Assembly: GCA_036873135.1 (NCBI GenBank)
Contig: JAPTYO010000002.1
Span: 43,887,452 to 43,951,451, forward strand
Length of the DNA: 64,000 nt
Reading direction: 5' to 3'
Source of the DNA: Clarkia xantiana subsp. parviflora
Lineage: Eukaryota; Streptophyta; Magnoliopsida; Myrtales; Onagraceae
Each line of letters begins with the position of its first letter. Within the stretch, counting starts at the first letter, position 1. This document shows, piece after piece, positions 8,871 to 21,299 of the stretch. The notes beneath the pieces are model-generated. The model searched no databases, had not been told where the DNA came from, and worked only from the letters and a program-made list of their open reading frames with translations. Both the position numbers and the translations under genes were made by a program.

Positions 8871-10632
8871 ACATGTCGTATTTTATCCATGTATTTTTTT
8901 TTGTAAAAGGGTTATCAAGTAAACTATAAGTTTTTAACTGCGTAACTTTATTTCTAAGCACACATCACATTGCATTTTAAAAAAAAAAAAAAAATCATAT
9001 TTGCATTAGGTCACTTAGGTAGAATTTCCATTTTCAAACATATGTTCCTTATGCGTGGTTTTCAAAAAACCTCTTACCTAAATTTTTGTTCTAAATATGC
9101 GTTTCATGTGCATTATTGAAAAAACTAGGTAAGTTGTAATTCATAATTAATGCATCCTTCGCGCATTATTTTCAAAAAGAATTTCATGCGAAATTTAACC
9201 CATTTTTAGCTATTAGAGCTTCTAATTTCAAAATGCATTTTATTTACATTATTTTCAAAAAAAAAAAACATTTTTAGCTAAGTAGTTAATCCCTTAGTTA
9301 TAGATTTTTATTTCTAAACATGTGTTTTAGACGCAATGTTTTTTTTTTTTTTTTAAAAATCTCTTACCTAAATTTTTATTCTAAATATGTGTTTCATGCG
9401 CATTATTTTAAAAAGACTCTTCAGGTAAGTTGTAATTTTGGTTAGTGTGTTACGTATGCATTATTTTTTTATTTTTTTTTTTAATTTAGAAGATATTTAA
9501 TTCCTCTTTAGCTATTAGAGCTTCTAATTTCTAGCATGCATTCCATATGCATCATTTAAAAAAAAATGTTTTACCTTAATTGTTTTATTTTTAACAATGC
9601 ATCAAGTATGCATTAATTTTTTTAAAAAAATAGATAAATCGAGGCTCCCTTAGTTTTTGGGCTCTTATGTTTAAATTTTTTACCTGAATTATAATTAAAG
9701 ACATGCATCACATATGCATTGTTTTAAAAAAAAATTCAGGTAAATTGTAATTTTTTTTGGTTGTATAACTTTTATTTTTAAGCTTGCATCTCATTGCGTT
9801 TTAAAAACAACCAAAAAAAAAATTTCGACTAAGTAATTAGTCTATCAGTTATAGAAATTTTCTTTTTAAACATGCATTCCATATGCACAGTTTTTTTTAA
9901 AAAACCTCTTACCTGCTTTTTTTTATTTATTTATTTTAAACATGTGTTTCGTACACATTATTTAAAAAAAAAAACTCTTCAGGTAAGTTGTAAATTTTGT
10001 TAGTGCATCTTACATGCGTTATCTTCTGGAAACTTTTTTCGGAAAAATTAATCCATTTTTGGCTATTAGAGCTCTTAAGTTCAAACTTGCATCATAGATG
10101 CATTACTTCCAAAAAAAACTTTTTAATCGAATGGTTTTATTTTTAATAATGCATCCAATATGCATTAATTATTTAAAAAAAAAAAAATTCCAGATAAATC
10201 GTAAACTCTTAATTTTAGGGCTATTTTGTTTTTAAAAAAAATTTACATGACTTTTTTAAATCAAAGATATTCATCTCATATGCATTATTTTCGAAAAAAA
10301 ACATTCCGGGTAAATTGTAATTTTTCTTAGTCGTAAACTTTGATTTTTAAGTTTGCATATTATTTTTTTTTGCATCTCATATGCATTATTTTCAAAAAGG
10401 GTTTTAGTTTTGAGCAACTAAGATGCATTGATTTTTTTCCTCTTAAAAAAAAAACAAACAAAACAACAACAACAAAATAATCTTTTCAGATAACTTGTAA
10501 ATTTTCTTAACTGTAGAACTTTCATTTCAAGTATGCATCTCATATGCATTGCATGTGCATTGTTTTAGGAACAACAATTTGTTGATAGACTGTACACATT
10601 CTTAGTTGTAGAACATCTAATTTTAAACAAAG
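8870..10632. repeat. AT-rich degenerate repeat region, left of TatF
   Basis: Long A and T runs alternate with the words CATATGCATTATTTT and GGTAAGTTGTAATTTT. Several segments are bounded by CTTACCT on the left and AGGTAAG on the right (for example near 9076-9135, 9363-9430 and 9905-9985). No coding sequence. The same material resumes at 19577, so it is the target into which TatF inserted. Confidence 0.7.
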
Positions 10633-11281
10633 TGTTAGATATCTGTCCAATTCGGGTTCGTATTTACATTTCGGGCCTCGCAAAATACTCCAAAACCCGT
10701 AAAAAAACTCTTCCGCGGACACCCGAGTCCAAAACGGTACGGAATACGCGCAGTACCCGGACAGGGGGACTTCCGGATTGCTAGACAATCCGGGTAGGTC
10801 CGGATTACCGACATACTCCGCGCTCTTATCCCAATTATTTTGCCAAATACGAGAAGTCAGTGCGCGCATAGTCCTCCTTGATGACGGTATACGTTTTCCT
10901 TTATACCGGCATCAAACCGTTCTAAACCAGGCACGATCCTTTGGTTCCCTATAAATAGGGACTTAGGTCTCCCATTTTAAACAACTCCCTCATTCTGGTA
11001 TTTCGTGCTCTGACTTCTCTCTAAAAGGCTTTCTCTCTCTAAAGATTATGACTTGATTGTCGGAGAGGGCCCAACCAGCATTCCCCCCTCTCCCCCGCTT
11101 GTTACTACCCCTTATGTAGGACCGGGAGTTCAATAAATCAAAGTCGGGAAGTTGAAGATTGGTTCGAGGATCGTGTCTCAAGGTTCGCAGCATACAGACA
11201 GATACCCGTTCCTGTGCACACATCCAGAGCCCGTTCGTGGGAAAGAAGCCCGAAGTTACCCAAGTGGAAACGAACTTAACA
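10633..11281 (+). mobile_element. TatF 5' LTR (649 bp)
   Basis: Begins TGTTAGATATCTG and ends GAACTTAACA. The TATA box lies in a perfect 7-bp-arm palindrome (TCCCTAT, AA, ATAGGGA at 10946-10961). A CT-rich stretch follows, typical of a plant LTR R/U5 region. Confidence 0.9.
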
Positions 11282-11299
11282 TTTGGCGCCGTCAGCGTG
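11282..11299 (+). other. TatF primer-binding site
   Basis: TTTGGCGCCGTCAGCGTG stands directly after the LTR. The first ten bases match the TTGGCGCCGTC sites of TatB and TatC. I do not assign the tRNA. Confidence 0.7.
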
Positions 11300-11332
11300 A
11301 TTCGAACAAAAAGCCGTTCCATACCGCAAGCT

Positions 11333-13031
11333 ATGACAGGAAGACGACCAAAGAAGGCGGGTGCAAGCAAGCCGAAGCCAACGAGAAGCCAACCAGGACG
11401 TTCTCACGTTCCAGATGCAGGATCTACCGTTTCAACCATGCCAACCGCAAACGTGCCTTCCGCACAGCATGGCCTTAAAGTCCAGGATACAGCATACATT
11501 GCATTCCATCCGGAAAAGATGGAAAACGTACATATGATCCATGGAGACTTTGATGCTGAAAGCGAGAAGTCATACGAGCAAGAAGTGTACGTTGTAAAGA
11601 TAATGCACAAGTCCCATGATACCAACATGGAGTATGTCGACATAAAGGAGGCCGTCATAAAGGATGCCGCCTTTGAAGATGTCATTGGTTTTTCATCAAA
11701 GGACAAAGAGCACATTGCGTACAACGACGCCTTGGACATAACCGAGCAGAAGCCGACAAGAAGTCGACTTGGATCCTCCCACATGCCTGTTGCCACATCC
11801 AATGCTTTCTTCATGCTTTTGCACAGTACGACCAAGGAGTCCTCCAATACAAAGGTGTCAACCCGCCACCACCTGTCACTCCTACCATGATGACCGCGCT
11901 CGAAGAGCTGCTTGCATTCCGAAAGATGTTAAGGAACCAAGGATATGCCCCGCCACCACCACCTCTACCTCCAATCAACGGACAAGTCGAGGAGACAAGA
12001 ACAAAGTCCCGAGTCACAAGTCATCAAGACACACCGCACCAAAGAATAGGGGGGCAATACACGGAAGGTACCTTCCAGTACCAACAACCAAGGCAAGGAG
12101 CTGCACGCTCATACAACCCTTATGTGATAGCACAACACCAAGAAGGGGCATGGAAACAACCTCCAACCTCCCGCTCAAAAATACACAAGGAAGGTTCTTC
12201 CACGAGGACAAGCCAAGACGATCCTGACATCCGTCACAAGGAGGGACGGAAAAAACTTGTTAATGACGATGATGTCCCAATCACGGGACTTAGAACAAGA
12301 ACCTTGAAGGCAATAATTGAGAAAAAGATAGACGCTTCCAGGGAAAAGAGACAACCGCAACAAAAGAGGCCATTCCAGTCAGACGTCCAAAGCCTCAAAA
12401 AGACCAATCTCGCCAAATGTGTTCCATTGAACACACCGCTGTCCGTCATCTTGAAAGATATAAAGGAGACCAAGCTGTGGAAAAAGCCCTCTAATTTCCA
12501 CAAGGGCCATTGGGAAAAGATGAAAGCAAATGGTGTGAAAATCACGAAGTATATGGCCACGAGACGGAAAGTTGTGTTGGATTAAGGTTTCATGTAAACA
12601 GCTTAATCTTAAAAGGAGAAATGAAGAAGTATATCGACTAAGGCAATAAGTATCAAAAGAAGTCTCTTGTGGAGTCTTCAGGAAAAGGCAAAGGAAAAGA
12701 AAAGGCGAATGATAATCAACCTCTCGCCAAGCGCGGGAAAAACAACGTCATTCATGGAACCAATTATGACGACTTATACAATCCTTGGAGTACGAAGGTG
12801 GAGGAAACAAATTTCAAACTCCCGGAAAACAAACTTCCCCGTCCACTTGAGCCAATGACTGCCTTCCTTGGCAAGAACGTTGAAGAACGATGCAAGCACC
12901 ATAAAACTGGGGGGCATAACACCAACATTTTTTCATCCCTAAAGGTGGAGATTGAAGAGCTCAACACGCTAGATGCACTGAGGAACTATGTGGCACGTGG
13001 AAGAATCAACTTACCGACAAATCACCTATGA
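11333..13031 (+). pseudogene. TatF gag, frameshifted
   Basis: The first ATG after the primer site opens a 185-codon frame (11333-11890: MTGRRPKKAGASK). The text continues in a second frame 11887-12585 with a proline run (PPPPPLPP) and a basic C-end. A third frame, 12669-13031, holds the knuckle-like RCKHHKTGGHNT followed by the helix SLKVEIEEL and ALRNYVARG. That C-end matches the TatC gag (YCRYHRANGHDTDSC, RELKKEIEKL, KLKEFV). It is therefore a Tat gag, the particle-forming protein. The second Cys of the knuckle is replaced (NIFSSL). Two frame changes leave no intact protein. The N-terminal 185 residues share no clear motif with the other gags here. Confidence 0.65.
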
Positions 13032-13769
13032 AGACGTCAAACACATCATCAATCCCTCTATCTCCATTTTTGCATATCTACTTTAAGTCTTTTTAGATTA
13101 AGTACAACTTATGTTTATTAGCCTTACTACTTTTCAAAAGGAGCGATCAGTAGATGCCTTCCTATAATTCGTTGTACGAACTCCAAATATCTAATGAAGG
13201 TTAAATCTACTTTCGTAGGTACATTAATATATCATGCATAACTCATTGGAATAACGCCAAGTAACAACTACGCACATATTAATTGCGTCAACAACACAAG
13301 CTATCACACTATGAACAACAAATGGATTAGGTCATACAACATCCCCCATGCAACGGAGCCTCAAGTATTCTATACGCACAAGACTAAAAATCGCGCTGCA
13401 ATAATAAACAAGACGGGGGCATCACCCAAGTGACAACGTCATCAACATTATGGAAGATAGGAATTCAGGATACGCTCCTATGTTATACGCACGCATGTGC
13501 CGAACCCATCACGAGAAAAGAGTTAGAGAATTATTTACAACATCCAGCAAGTTTACCCTTGTCAATAACACAAGAAGGATCGTACTACTCAAAACGTACG
13601 CCGACAGCGAAACCTAATCTTCGGCCAAAACAAAGGAGGTGATAAGGATTCCACCAGTATAACATCTCTCAACCATGTGCACAATCGTCATACAGACACA
13701 ACCTCGAGAAGAGTCACAAGTGTTTGAAGAAACACATCAAATAAACCCAGGCCCCTTGAAAGTGAACAC

Positions 13770-14262
13770 ATGAAGCATACATCGCAAAACCAGCACATTA
13801 AATTCAACACCGCGCAATGCGCAATAGGAGAAGGAGAGCAACAACTCCAAATCGGCGTTCCGTTTGTGATCGTAGAAAAGCTTGACGCATATAATGGAAT
13901 CCTAGGGTATACAACCATGAACAAGTGGGGTATGATAAGCGTCAACATCACACCAAAAGATCAAGTTTCCAACAAAGGCAGGAATTGGTGAAATAAAGGG
14001 AGATCAGCTACTATCAAAAGACTGCTACAAGGTTGCACTCCAACATAATGTCAAGACAAACAATAGCGGAATTCCCGTTATTGATGAAAACCCAAGGGTA
14101 GATCATGCACGTCTTGCTCTTGTTGAAGCATTACAAGAAATCAAGATAGATGAGCCAGAAAGGATGGTACGAGTAGGCGCATCACTGTCAGAAGATGAAG
14201 TAATAGAAACCATCAGGAAACAGCGGCACGACTGCCAAGCGACTTGGGGGGCACCAAGCTGA
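13770..14262 (+). pseudogene. TatF protease end and pre-RT segment
   Basis: The frame 13770-13991 includes VPFVIVEKLDAYNGILG, matching the end of the TatC protease (VDFVVVESAGMYNAIIG). A frame change near 13975 leads to GIGEIKGDQLLSKDCY, which matches GVGEVKGDQVASRKCY just before RT in TatC. The text then runs through an acidic linker (VRVGASLSEDEVIETI) to a TGA at 14260-14262. The protease active site (DGGSS in TatC) is not seen. No RT follows. So the element lost pol after the pre-RT linker. Confidence 0.6.
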
Positions 14263-17080
14263 CAAGTTCTCAGCATTCCACCGAAGCGAAGAAACGAATA
14301 ATTGCAAGAACACGCGGTACCATTCTTCTAAGAAGGAAACACCAAGCAATGATCATATATAGGCATGTACATCATGCTAAGGAGGCATCAACACGTATCA
14401 ACTAGAGGACGCATACAATAATGTATAGTCGCTGTTCATACATACATATTCACAATCACGATCCGCACCTATCGCGTCCGCACTTAGGGAAATTTCTTGC
14501 ACAAACAAGGAGTCCTCGTATCAGATTCCTTTAATTTATCTATTATATGCATTATAAAAAGAAAATTTCATAACTCCATATTTTTGCAAACTTGTAAACA
14601 TTGCAACTATCTGACAAAGCGCAACTCTGTTCGTAGGTACATACTACACTGTGATTACTACATTGGAATTATGCCAAGTAGTAACCTATGCACATAATAT
14701 CTACTTCAACAATTCAAGCTAAGCATTATGTTCAAGGAGGGATTATGGCATACAACGCCAACATATCTATTATCTACACCAACATGGAGTTTATTTCTCC
14801 ATCCATAACGGCGTCTATCTCAAGAAGGCGTTCACTCAGGAACAACGTCAATAACATACAATGCCTTAGAAGAAAACCAAAACCTATTCTAAAAGTGACA
14901 TGGTGCAATATCCTCCTTGTAGTGACAAAACCCATGTTCACATCTATCAAAAGTAACATGTTGCGACATCCTCTTCAAAAGGGCAAATCCTCATGTTCAT
15001 AGCCATTCCCTGAATAAAAACAGGATGCGGCAAATACATTATGGGACTGATCACTCCACCGTGGCGGAAATCCTCTTAATTGACGACAACCCCACACACT
15101 AAAAGTATGCATACTCTCTTAAGGGTTCATACACCATGAAGACTTATGCCTGAAAAAGGATAGCTTCATGTTATACGCTTATAAAAGCAAACCTTGTACA
15201 AAACTCATCAAACTTACAAGTCGAGTCTGGTATAACGTTATCTTGCTCTTTAGCATATAACGCCAAAACAAAAAAATCTGCAAGAAGTATCTTGCAACAA
15301 TGTCGCCTTAGAGTGGAACTAAGAGACGGTATAAACTTAAGTCTTGCTACGTCAAGACGACACTGCTACATGTCAAAGGCCAAGTACCAAGTACATTACT
15401 ACCTGCAATGCTACAAGTACCAAGTGTACATAACACCATGCAATGTGCCAGTCGCAACATCGTATGTTCTATCCATCACAACAAAGAGTTCAATCCTACC
15501 ATGCAAGTCCAATACATACGGACAATGAAAATAACGCAAGGTATGAAATATTACTAACAAGTTATCACATGTTTATTATTATTGAAAACAGGTCCAAGTG
15601 ATGAAATACCATGCAAGCAAAGGCATAAAGAAAGATTTATCAAAAACCTCAAAACAACATCAACCCATTCACAAAGGGTTCAACATGCTGGAAACAGACA
15701 ACCTGACTCCAACCAAGAGATAGCATCATCTCCAAGGATCTATGGCAAAGAGCTCATAATGTTAACATCAAATGCAATGTCGTCATCCGCACAAAAGACA
15801 CGGCAATAATGGTCGCTTCAACTTCAATAAGACATAGTTCTTCAACATAAGCGCGACAATCAGCAATGCGTGCATCAAAATCAGCCGATTTCAAGATCAA
15901 GTTTCAAGTGTGAACAAGTAAACAACGCTTACCTCAATGGGAGGAAAACTCCTCATTGGGCCGGTCCGGGGGGCAGAAGGCATCACCGCACGACCCTCAA
16001 ATCTATTCCCTTTATCGTTAGAAGGAGTTTGCACAGTCGTACTCGACATAGAGAACTTAGAATCGCTCGAGGAACGCGCCCCTGCGTCGGATCTTTTGAG
16101 AATTGTGCTAAAGCCAGGAACTGCAACCACGCGTTCAGCAACATGAAAGCAACAACTTGGAAAATTAACAACTTCAAAGAAAATACAAGGAGGTGCCTTA
16201 CTCACAAGTCTTTTACCGCGAACATGTCCGGAGACTCCAGAGTAGCGAGGGAAATTGTACGGACATTCCTTCCAACAAGCGGATTACTGTATACATCGGC
16301 TATCTACAAAGACGAGCTTTTTCCATCAAGTCCGACCTACATTACAACATGATACAAGTCATAAAGATCATCAACATACCAAATCTTCAGAAGGACGTAT
16401 ATGTGTACCGACATCAATTAATCAAGCAAGGACATCAACATCTACACTTAGTGTATTATTTAGCTGCTCAACCATGTCGACATCCGAACACAGAGTTACT
16501 CGCAGAATGGAAATAGTAGACTTACTCATGATAACAGCCGTGGGAAGATTAATTCCGACAAGAAGATAGCAAGATCTGATATCCTGAAAAATGCAACCAA
16601 CAATCTAATAAGTGCGCAAACACGCATCAACACTTATGCAAACATTTATGCAATGGACGCTCCATGTGAGATAACTATATACGTAGAAGACTCGTTAGTC
16701 TTCGTGCAACAAGTAACAAGCATCATGCAAGGGGGCAACTTCTTCAACACATCAACCTTACATGTCGACATCGAGCTCACACTCGCAGCATACATGATTA
16801 CAAGGGCGAAATATTTTCTAAGTGTTTTGCTCAGGATGACAGTCAGCATATTGCAAGCTACCAGCATGCTACTATGTGTCAGCATATTACCAAGTGTTAG
16901 CATACAACAAGGTGTTGGCATACAACTTGTGTTTACATCAAGCATATGGATACAGCGTACATAGCCAGGGATAGAGAAAAGATTCTAAGTGTGGGGCAAG
17001 TGCGCACATACAAGCACGTACATATGAGCACGTGCATTCAGCTGTCAACAGTCAACACATGGCGAGATGCTAGCAGTCAA
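14263..17080. other. TatF internal region without RT or integrase
   Basis: Most of this 2.8 kb shows no protein family I know. Words such as CATGTCGACA and CAACAAG recur. One minus-strand segment (15933-16303) looks exon-like and is listed separately. Confidence 0.5.
15933..16303 (-). other. Exon-like antisense segment inside TatF
   Basis: Minus strand: TTTGTAG acceptor at 16304, open segment 16303-16206, donor GTGAGT, only 50 nt to the acceptor TTTTCCAAG, open segment 16155-15933, donor GTAAGC. Joining the two keeps one frame without stops (about 107 codons, Ser/Pro-rich in the second half). No family recognised. The 50-nt gap is short for a plant intron. It could be a decayed equivalent of the antisense gene in TatA-C, or chance. 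Confidence 0.25.
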
Positions 17081-17530
17081 GAATATTTTCTAAGTATTTC
17101 CATGTACGTACATACATGTCGACAAGGATACATGTCGACAAGTGAAGAATATTTTCTAAGTATTTCCATGTACGTACATACATGTCGACAATGATGCATG
17201 TCGACAAGTGAAGAATATTTCCTAAGTATTTCCATGTACGTACATACATGTCGACAAGGATGCATGTCGACAAGTGAAGAATATTTTCTAAGTATTTCCA
17301 TGTACGTACATACATGTCGACAAGGATGCATGTCGACAAGTGAAGAATATTTCCTAAGTATTTCCATGTACGTACATACATGTCGACAAGGATGCATGTC
17401 GACAAGTGAAGAATATTTTCTAAGTATTTCCATGTACGTACATACATGTCGACAAGGATGCATGTCGACAAGGGAATAATATTTTCTATGTGTTTCCATG
17501 TACATACATACATGTCGACAAGGATAGATA
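17081..17530. repeat. 66-bp tandem array, about 6.8 units
   Basis: Units start at 17081, 17147, 17213, 17279, 17345, 17411 and about 17477, spaced exactly 66 bp. Each has GTACGTAC and two TGTCGACA palindromes, apart from single-base changes. The unit length is a multiple of three, so both strands show long artificial reading frames. I do not call these genes. Confidence 0.95.
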
Positions 17531-18910
17531 GCATGCATCAAGTAGCTATTATCAACTTCTACACAATACCTCCTAAGCATTCCTACGACGCTTATCGACA
17601 AAGCTCATACGATGACATCTATGGTAATAAGCATTAGATATTGTTAAAATATTTTCTAAGTGTTTTAGCATGTTTGGAGAAAATGGCCGATGATCAACAT
17701 ACGACGCTCAAAGCACATTGTCTAACTTACCATTACCCATGTACAACAATCAACGATCATGTCCGAACAACTACCCATCATCAACATCAAGCATGCAAAA
17801 TCGATGACTAAAGCATGGAACGACATGACGGCAATGAATACTATGCACAAGGGAAGTATAACAATCTATTTATGCTTTTCTAAAAATTTCCAGCACTTAG
17901 AATTTTTTTGTCATATTTGGAAAGCTAATTACTCTAATGTATTTTATCAAACACCTTATGTGCATGTTAAGGTGACTACATACATGATGATTTCAAGATC
18001 GAATTAAGGCCAAACGAAGTCACGAAATATCCAGCCATGTACGGAATTGAACTCACCAACACAAAGCGAGTCCGAATTGACACATGCCACACCGGAATCC
18101 AATTGATATCAAGATGGTGTGTCTACTCCAAATCTATGATCTCAAAAGCTTCATCTTCATCAAGAGTGAAGAGCTTTTTGGGGGATTTATCTATAAAGGA
18201 TGTAAGATAATGAGTACTCTCTCTCCTAATTTTCATTAATAGTGCCTACACCATGTGCTAAGGACTAAACTTTCATGTATTTTCATATAAGTCCTTAGCA
18301 ACCTTTACAAGGATCTTTGCATCTCTCCTATGTTCATATTGCATACATATTACAATGCTTCATGACATACTACACGTAATTATTATTACATATTACGTAC
18401 ATAGAATTTATTATGCACGATTCTTATTTATGATCGTTGCATGATTATTTTTATAATCTAAGTATGAATTTTATGTTTACATCATGTCTCACGTTTACAC
18501 CATGCTTCATGATTACGTACATGCTCTCCAATTTTATATTGTTCTAAGTGTCTTGCTTATTGCATGATTATGTCATCCATTTGCTATATCGTCATCTACA
18601 TGTTGACAACGTGTTATATGCTTACGTCATGTACCATGATATTATCACGTTGTATAATTCTTTATTACAACAAGTATTTCACTCATTACATGATATTGCG
18701 AATATAATTGCATGTTGTTATACGCATATTGTCCGCTACGCTAACCCTATAAACAGATTACGTACATACGGCGGAAAATTAAAGGTGGTCAAATTTATGA
18801 TCCCTACACTCGAATTGACAAACAGGCCACCCCTGAGGTCAGCACCGAACCTAAATTGGACGAATATATTATCTTAAAAAGAGTCAAATATGGGTTTTGA
18901 ACCGCTACTT
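17531..18910. other. TatF 3' internal region, noncoding
   Basis: AT-rich, with ATTTTCTAAGTGTTTTAGCATG echoes of the array near 17650 and many TACATGAT words at 18340-18760. No coding sequence recognised. Confidence 0.5.
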
Positions 18911-18924
18911 GACTCGGGGGCAAG
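18911..18924 (+). other. TatF polypurine tract
   Basis: GACTCGGGGGCAAG directly precedes the 3' LTR start TGTTAATATC. It resembles the GGGGGCAAA tracts of TatA and TatB. Confidence 0.75.
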
Positions 18925-19576
18925 TGTTAATATCTGTCCAATTCGGGTTCGTATTTACATTTCGGGCCTCGCAAAATACTCCAAAACCCGTAAAAGAACT
19001 CTTTCGCGGACACCCAAGTCCTAAACGGTCCAGAATACGCGCAGTACCCGGACCGGGGGACTTCCGGATTGCCCTAAGGCAATCCGGACCCGGTCCGGAT
19101 TACCGACATACTCCGCGCGCTTATCCCGATTATTTTTCCAAATACGAGAAGTCAGTGCGCGCATAGTCAACCTTGATGACGGTATACGTTTTCCTTTATA
19201 CCGGCATCAAACCGTTCAAAACCGGGCACGATCCTTTGGTTCCCTATAAATAGGAACCTAGGTCTCCCATTTTAAACAACTCCCTCATTCTGGCATTTCG
19301 TGCTCTGACTTCTCTCTAAAAGGCTTTCTCTCTCTAAAGATTATGACTTGAGCGTCGGAGAGGGCCCAACCAGCATTCCCTCCTCTCCCCCGCTGGTTAC
19401 TGCCCCTTGTGCAGGACCCGGAGTTCGAGAAATCAAAGTCGGGAAGCTGAAGATTGGTTCGAGGATCGTGTCTCAAGGTTCGCAGCATACAGACAGATAC
19501 CCGTTCCCGTGCAGACATCTAGAGCCCGTTCATGGGAAAGAAGCCCGAAGTTACTCAAGTGGAAACGAACTTAACA
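18925..19576 (+). mobile_element. TatF 3' LTR (652 bp)
   Basis: Aligned along its whole length with 10633-11281. The region around TATA has changed but stays palindromic: GGTTCC and GGAACC arms at 19238-19258. Confidence 0.9.
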
Positions 19577-20100
19577 AATATAGCATTTGCATTTTCTTTT
19601 TTAAAAACTTTACCTAGATTTTTCATTTCGTTCATACATTCCATATGTAGCAATCATGTAAACTGGTTGTAAGATTGTAAGTTTCTTAACAGTAGAACTT
19701 TAACCTTCGAGCATGCATGAGCATTTTTAAAATAAAAAAACTCAAAGTGTCGTTCGTTTTTATCTAAGACGTATTGCACATTTTCGGCAAGCACGAGCTA
19801 GTGTTTTTAAAAAAAGAGGTTTGATTCTATTTTTTGAGAAAATAGTTTAACTGTGCAGTTGAGTGCAACTATTCGAGTTTAAACAAATGACGAGAAAATA
19901 TTTTGAAAAAAAAACTTTTGAGCATCTGACCTGCATTCGAGTCAGATAGATTACTCAGCAAGCTCCATGATGGTGCAATGCACCTTAGATCATAAATTTT
20001 GAATCCTTTTCCAAAAAGTAATCAAAATTATGAAATGAATGACATTAGAGTTTTAAAAAATCATGCATGAGTTCTCATATTCTATACACTAATTTTGCTA
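19577..20100. repeat. AT-rich degenerate repeat region, right of TatF
   Basis: Continues the left flank of TatF: TTTACCTAGATTTTTCATT, ATTCCATATG and TTGTAAGTTTC words with A-runs. No coding sequence. Confidence 0.55.
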
Positions 20101-21299
20101 TTTCCAGGTACCCTTGGTTAGGGATCTTGTACATATAAGTTCTGCCGGCCAAAAGGGGCAACAAAAAGAACATACAGTCATCCAGTTGCACGAAGAAAAA
20201 ATTGCGCACTCGGGATATCCAACGCTTTGGTGTGATAAACTGTACTTGATTTTTTCATTGAGATTTGACTGTCCCTACTTATTTTGCAGATCAGACGACT
20301 ACATCAACCGAGGTCGCAACCACATGAAACGTGACTGCTTCAGAGAACTTCCATGCCAAAATTCCACCTATCTTGTGTGGAATTCATACGCGTCCCCGAA
20401 CCAAGCCATACATCTATTTTACGGTGAGGTATAAACCGGTTAGTCGTAACCAAAGGGAATCTCCCATTCAGATCGAGCACAACCGTCAGATGGAGAAAAA
20501 GTTGGAACATGCAGCATGTCCATTCACATATGCTTGGATAATCATCCAAATCAAGGCCCCTAAAGACATATCTCGCGCACGACCCTTTGCTCGCCGACCG
20601 TTCTAACGTCAACCGTCGAGTTTGTCCCAAATGTTTCAGACAATTTCCATATGTGGCCTGCCTGGCCAAACTCCACGTCATCCATGTGTTTTCATCAACC
20701 AGGCCATTCATCCAGCATACGAAAAGCCTAACCCGATAGGTGCTAGCCATGGGGCATCCCCAGACGAGATTGAGCAATGGTCGGGGCACTTGGAAAGCCG
20801 AGAGAAGAAACCATTGTCTATGTAATCCATTGGTCGTAGGTTCCATCCAGGGCGTCGACACGGCCGATGTATTTTGACTCAATCAACTGAGTCCTTCTCT
20901 AGAATATGTTTCTGATTAGAAATTTTCAATCTGCCACTAGGGGAGTGTAAATAATTTTTGTTGATTATTTTTAAAATTTCTTTAAAAAAAGAGAAAAAAA
21001 AAAAATCCCTCTAGGTAGTGTTGCTATGAATTTCCTTTGTGTTTGCTTTATTTTACATTCTTGTTCAAGATCCTTGTTGCGTCCCAAGTACCTTGCTGCG
21101 TTTGACTTGTTCGTGATCGTGTTGGCTGCGTTGGCTTCGAATTTGGCTGGTGGTTCTGTGGAGAGAATCACGCCAGCAAATGCTATACTTAGGCGAAAAA
21201 TAAGCCCTAATTTAGCCCTTGCGACAGTAGGCAAAAGTTAGGGAGAGGGGCATGATTGAAAATCCGTAGGGGCAGTCATGGCAAAATGTGAGGTGGAAA
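20101..21299. other. Unidentified 1.2 kb between TatF flank and OgreG repeats
   Basis: Two acceptor-like sites (TATTTCCAG at about 20107 and TATTTTGCAG at about 20290) precede open stretches. A 180-codon minus-strand frame covers 20340-20882, but it has no motif I recognise and overlaps plus-strand frames of similar quality. AGGGGAG followed by TGTAAATAATT near 20940 could be a polypurine tract and LTR start, unproven. Confidence 0.3.

Larger units (their letters stand above)
10633..19576 (+). mobile_element. TatF: two-LTR non-autonomous Tat-type element
   Basis: Two LTRs in the same orientation (10633-11281 and 18925-19576) enclose a primer site TTTGGCGCCGTC, a broken gag, a protease end and the segment before RT. 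About 4.6 kb without RT, RNase H or integrase follows, then a polypurine tract. The LTRs differ visibly more from each other than the TatB pair, so the insertion is older. The flanks CAAAG and AATAT do not form a clear 5-bp duplication. Confidence 0.85.

Noticed and set aside
10628..10632. Target-site duplication for TatF
   Set aside because: CAAAG on the left and AATAT on the right do not match. Either the duplication has decayed or the ends were altered.
17070..17601. Long minus- and plus-strand frames of repeated YLENILHLSTCILVDMYVRTW-type text
   Set aside because: Produced by the 66-bp tandem array, which is also a multiple of three. No non-repeat sequence supports a protein.
20340..20882. 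A 180-codon minus-strand frame
   Set aside because: No recognised motif, overlapped by plus-strand frames, and no conserved relative in the window. Kept as unidentified sequence.
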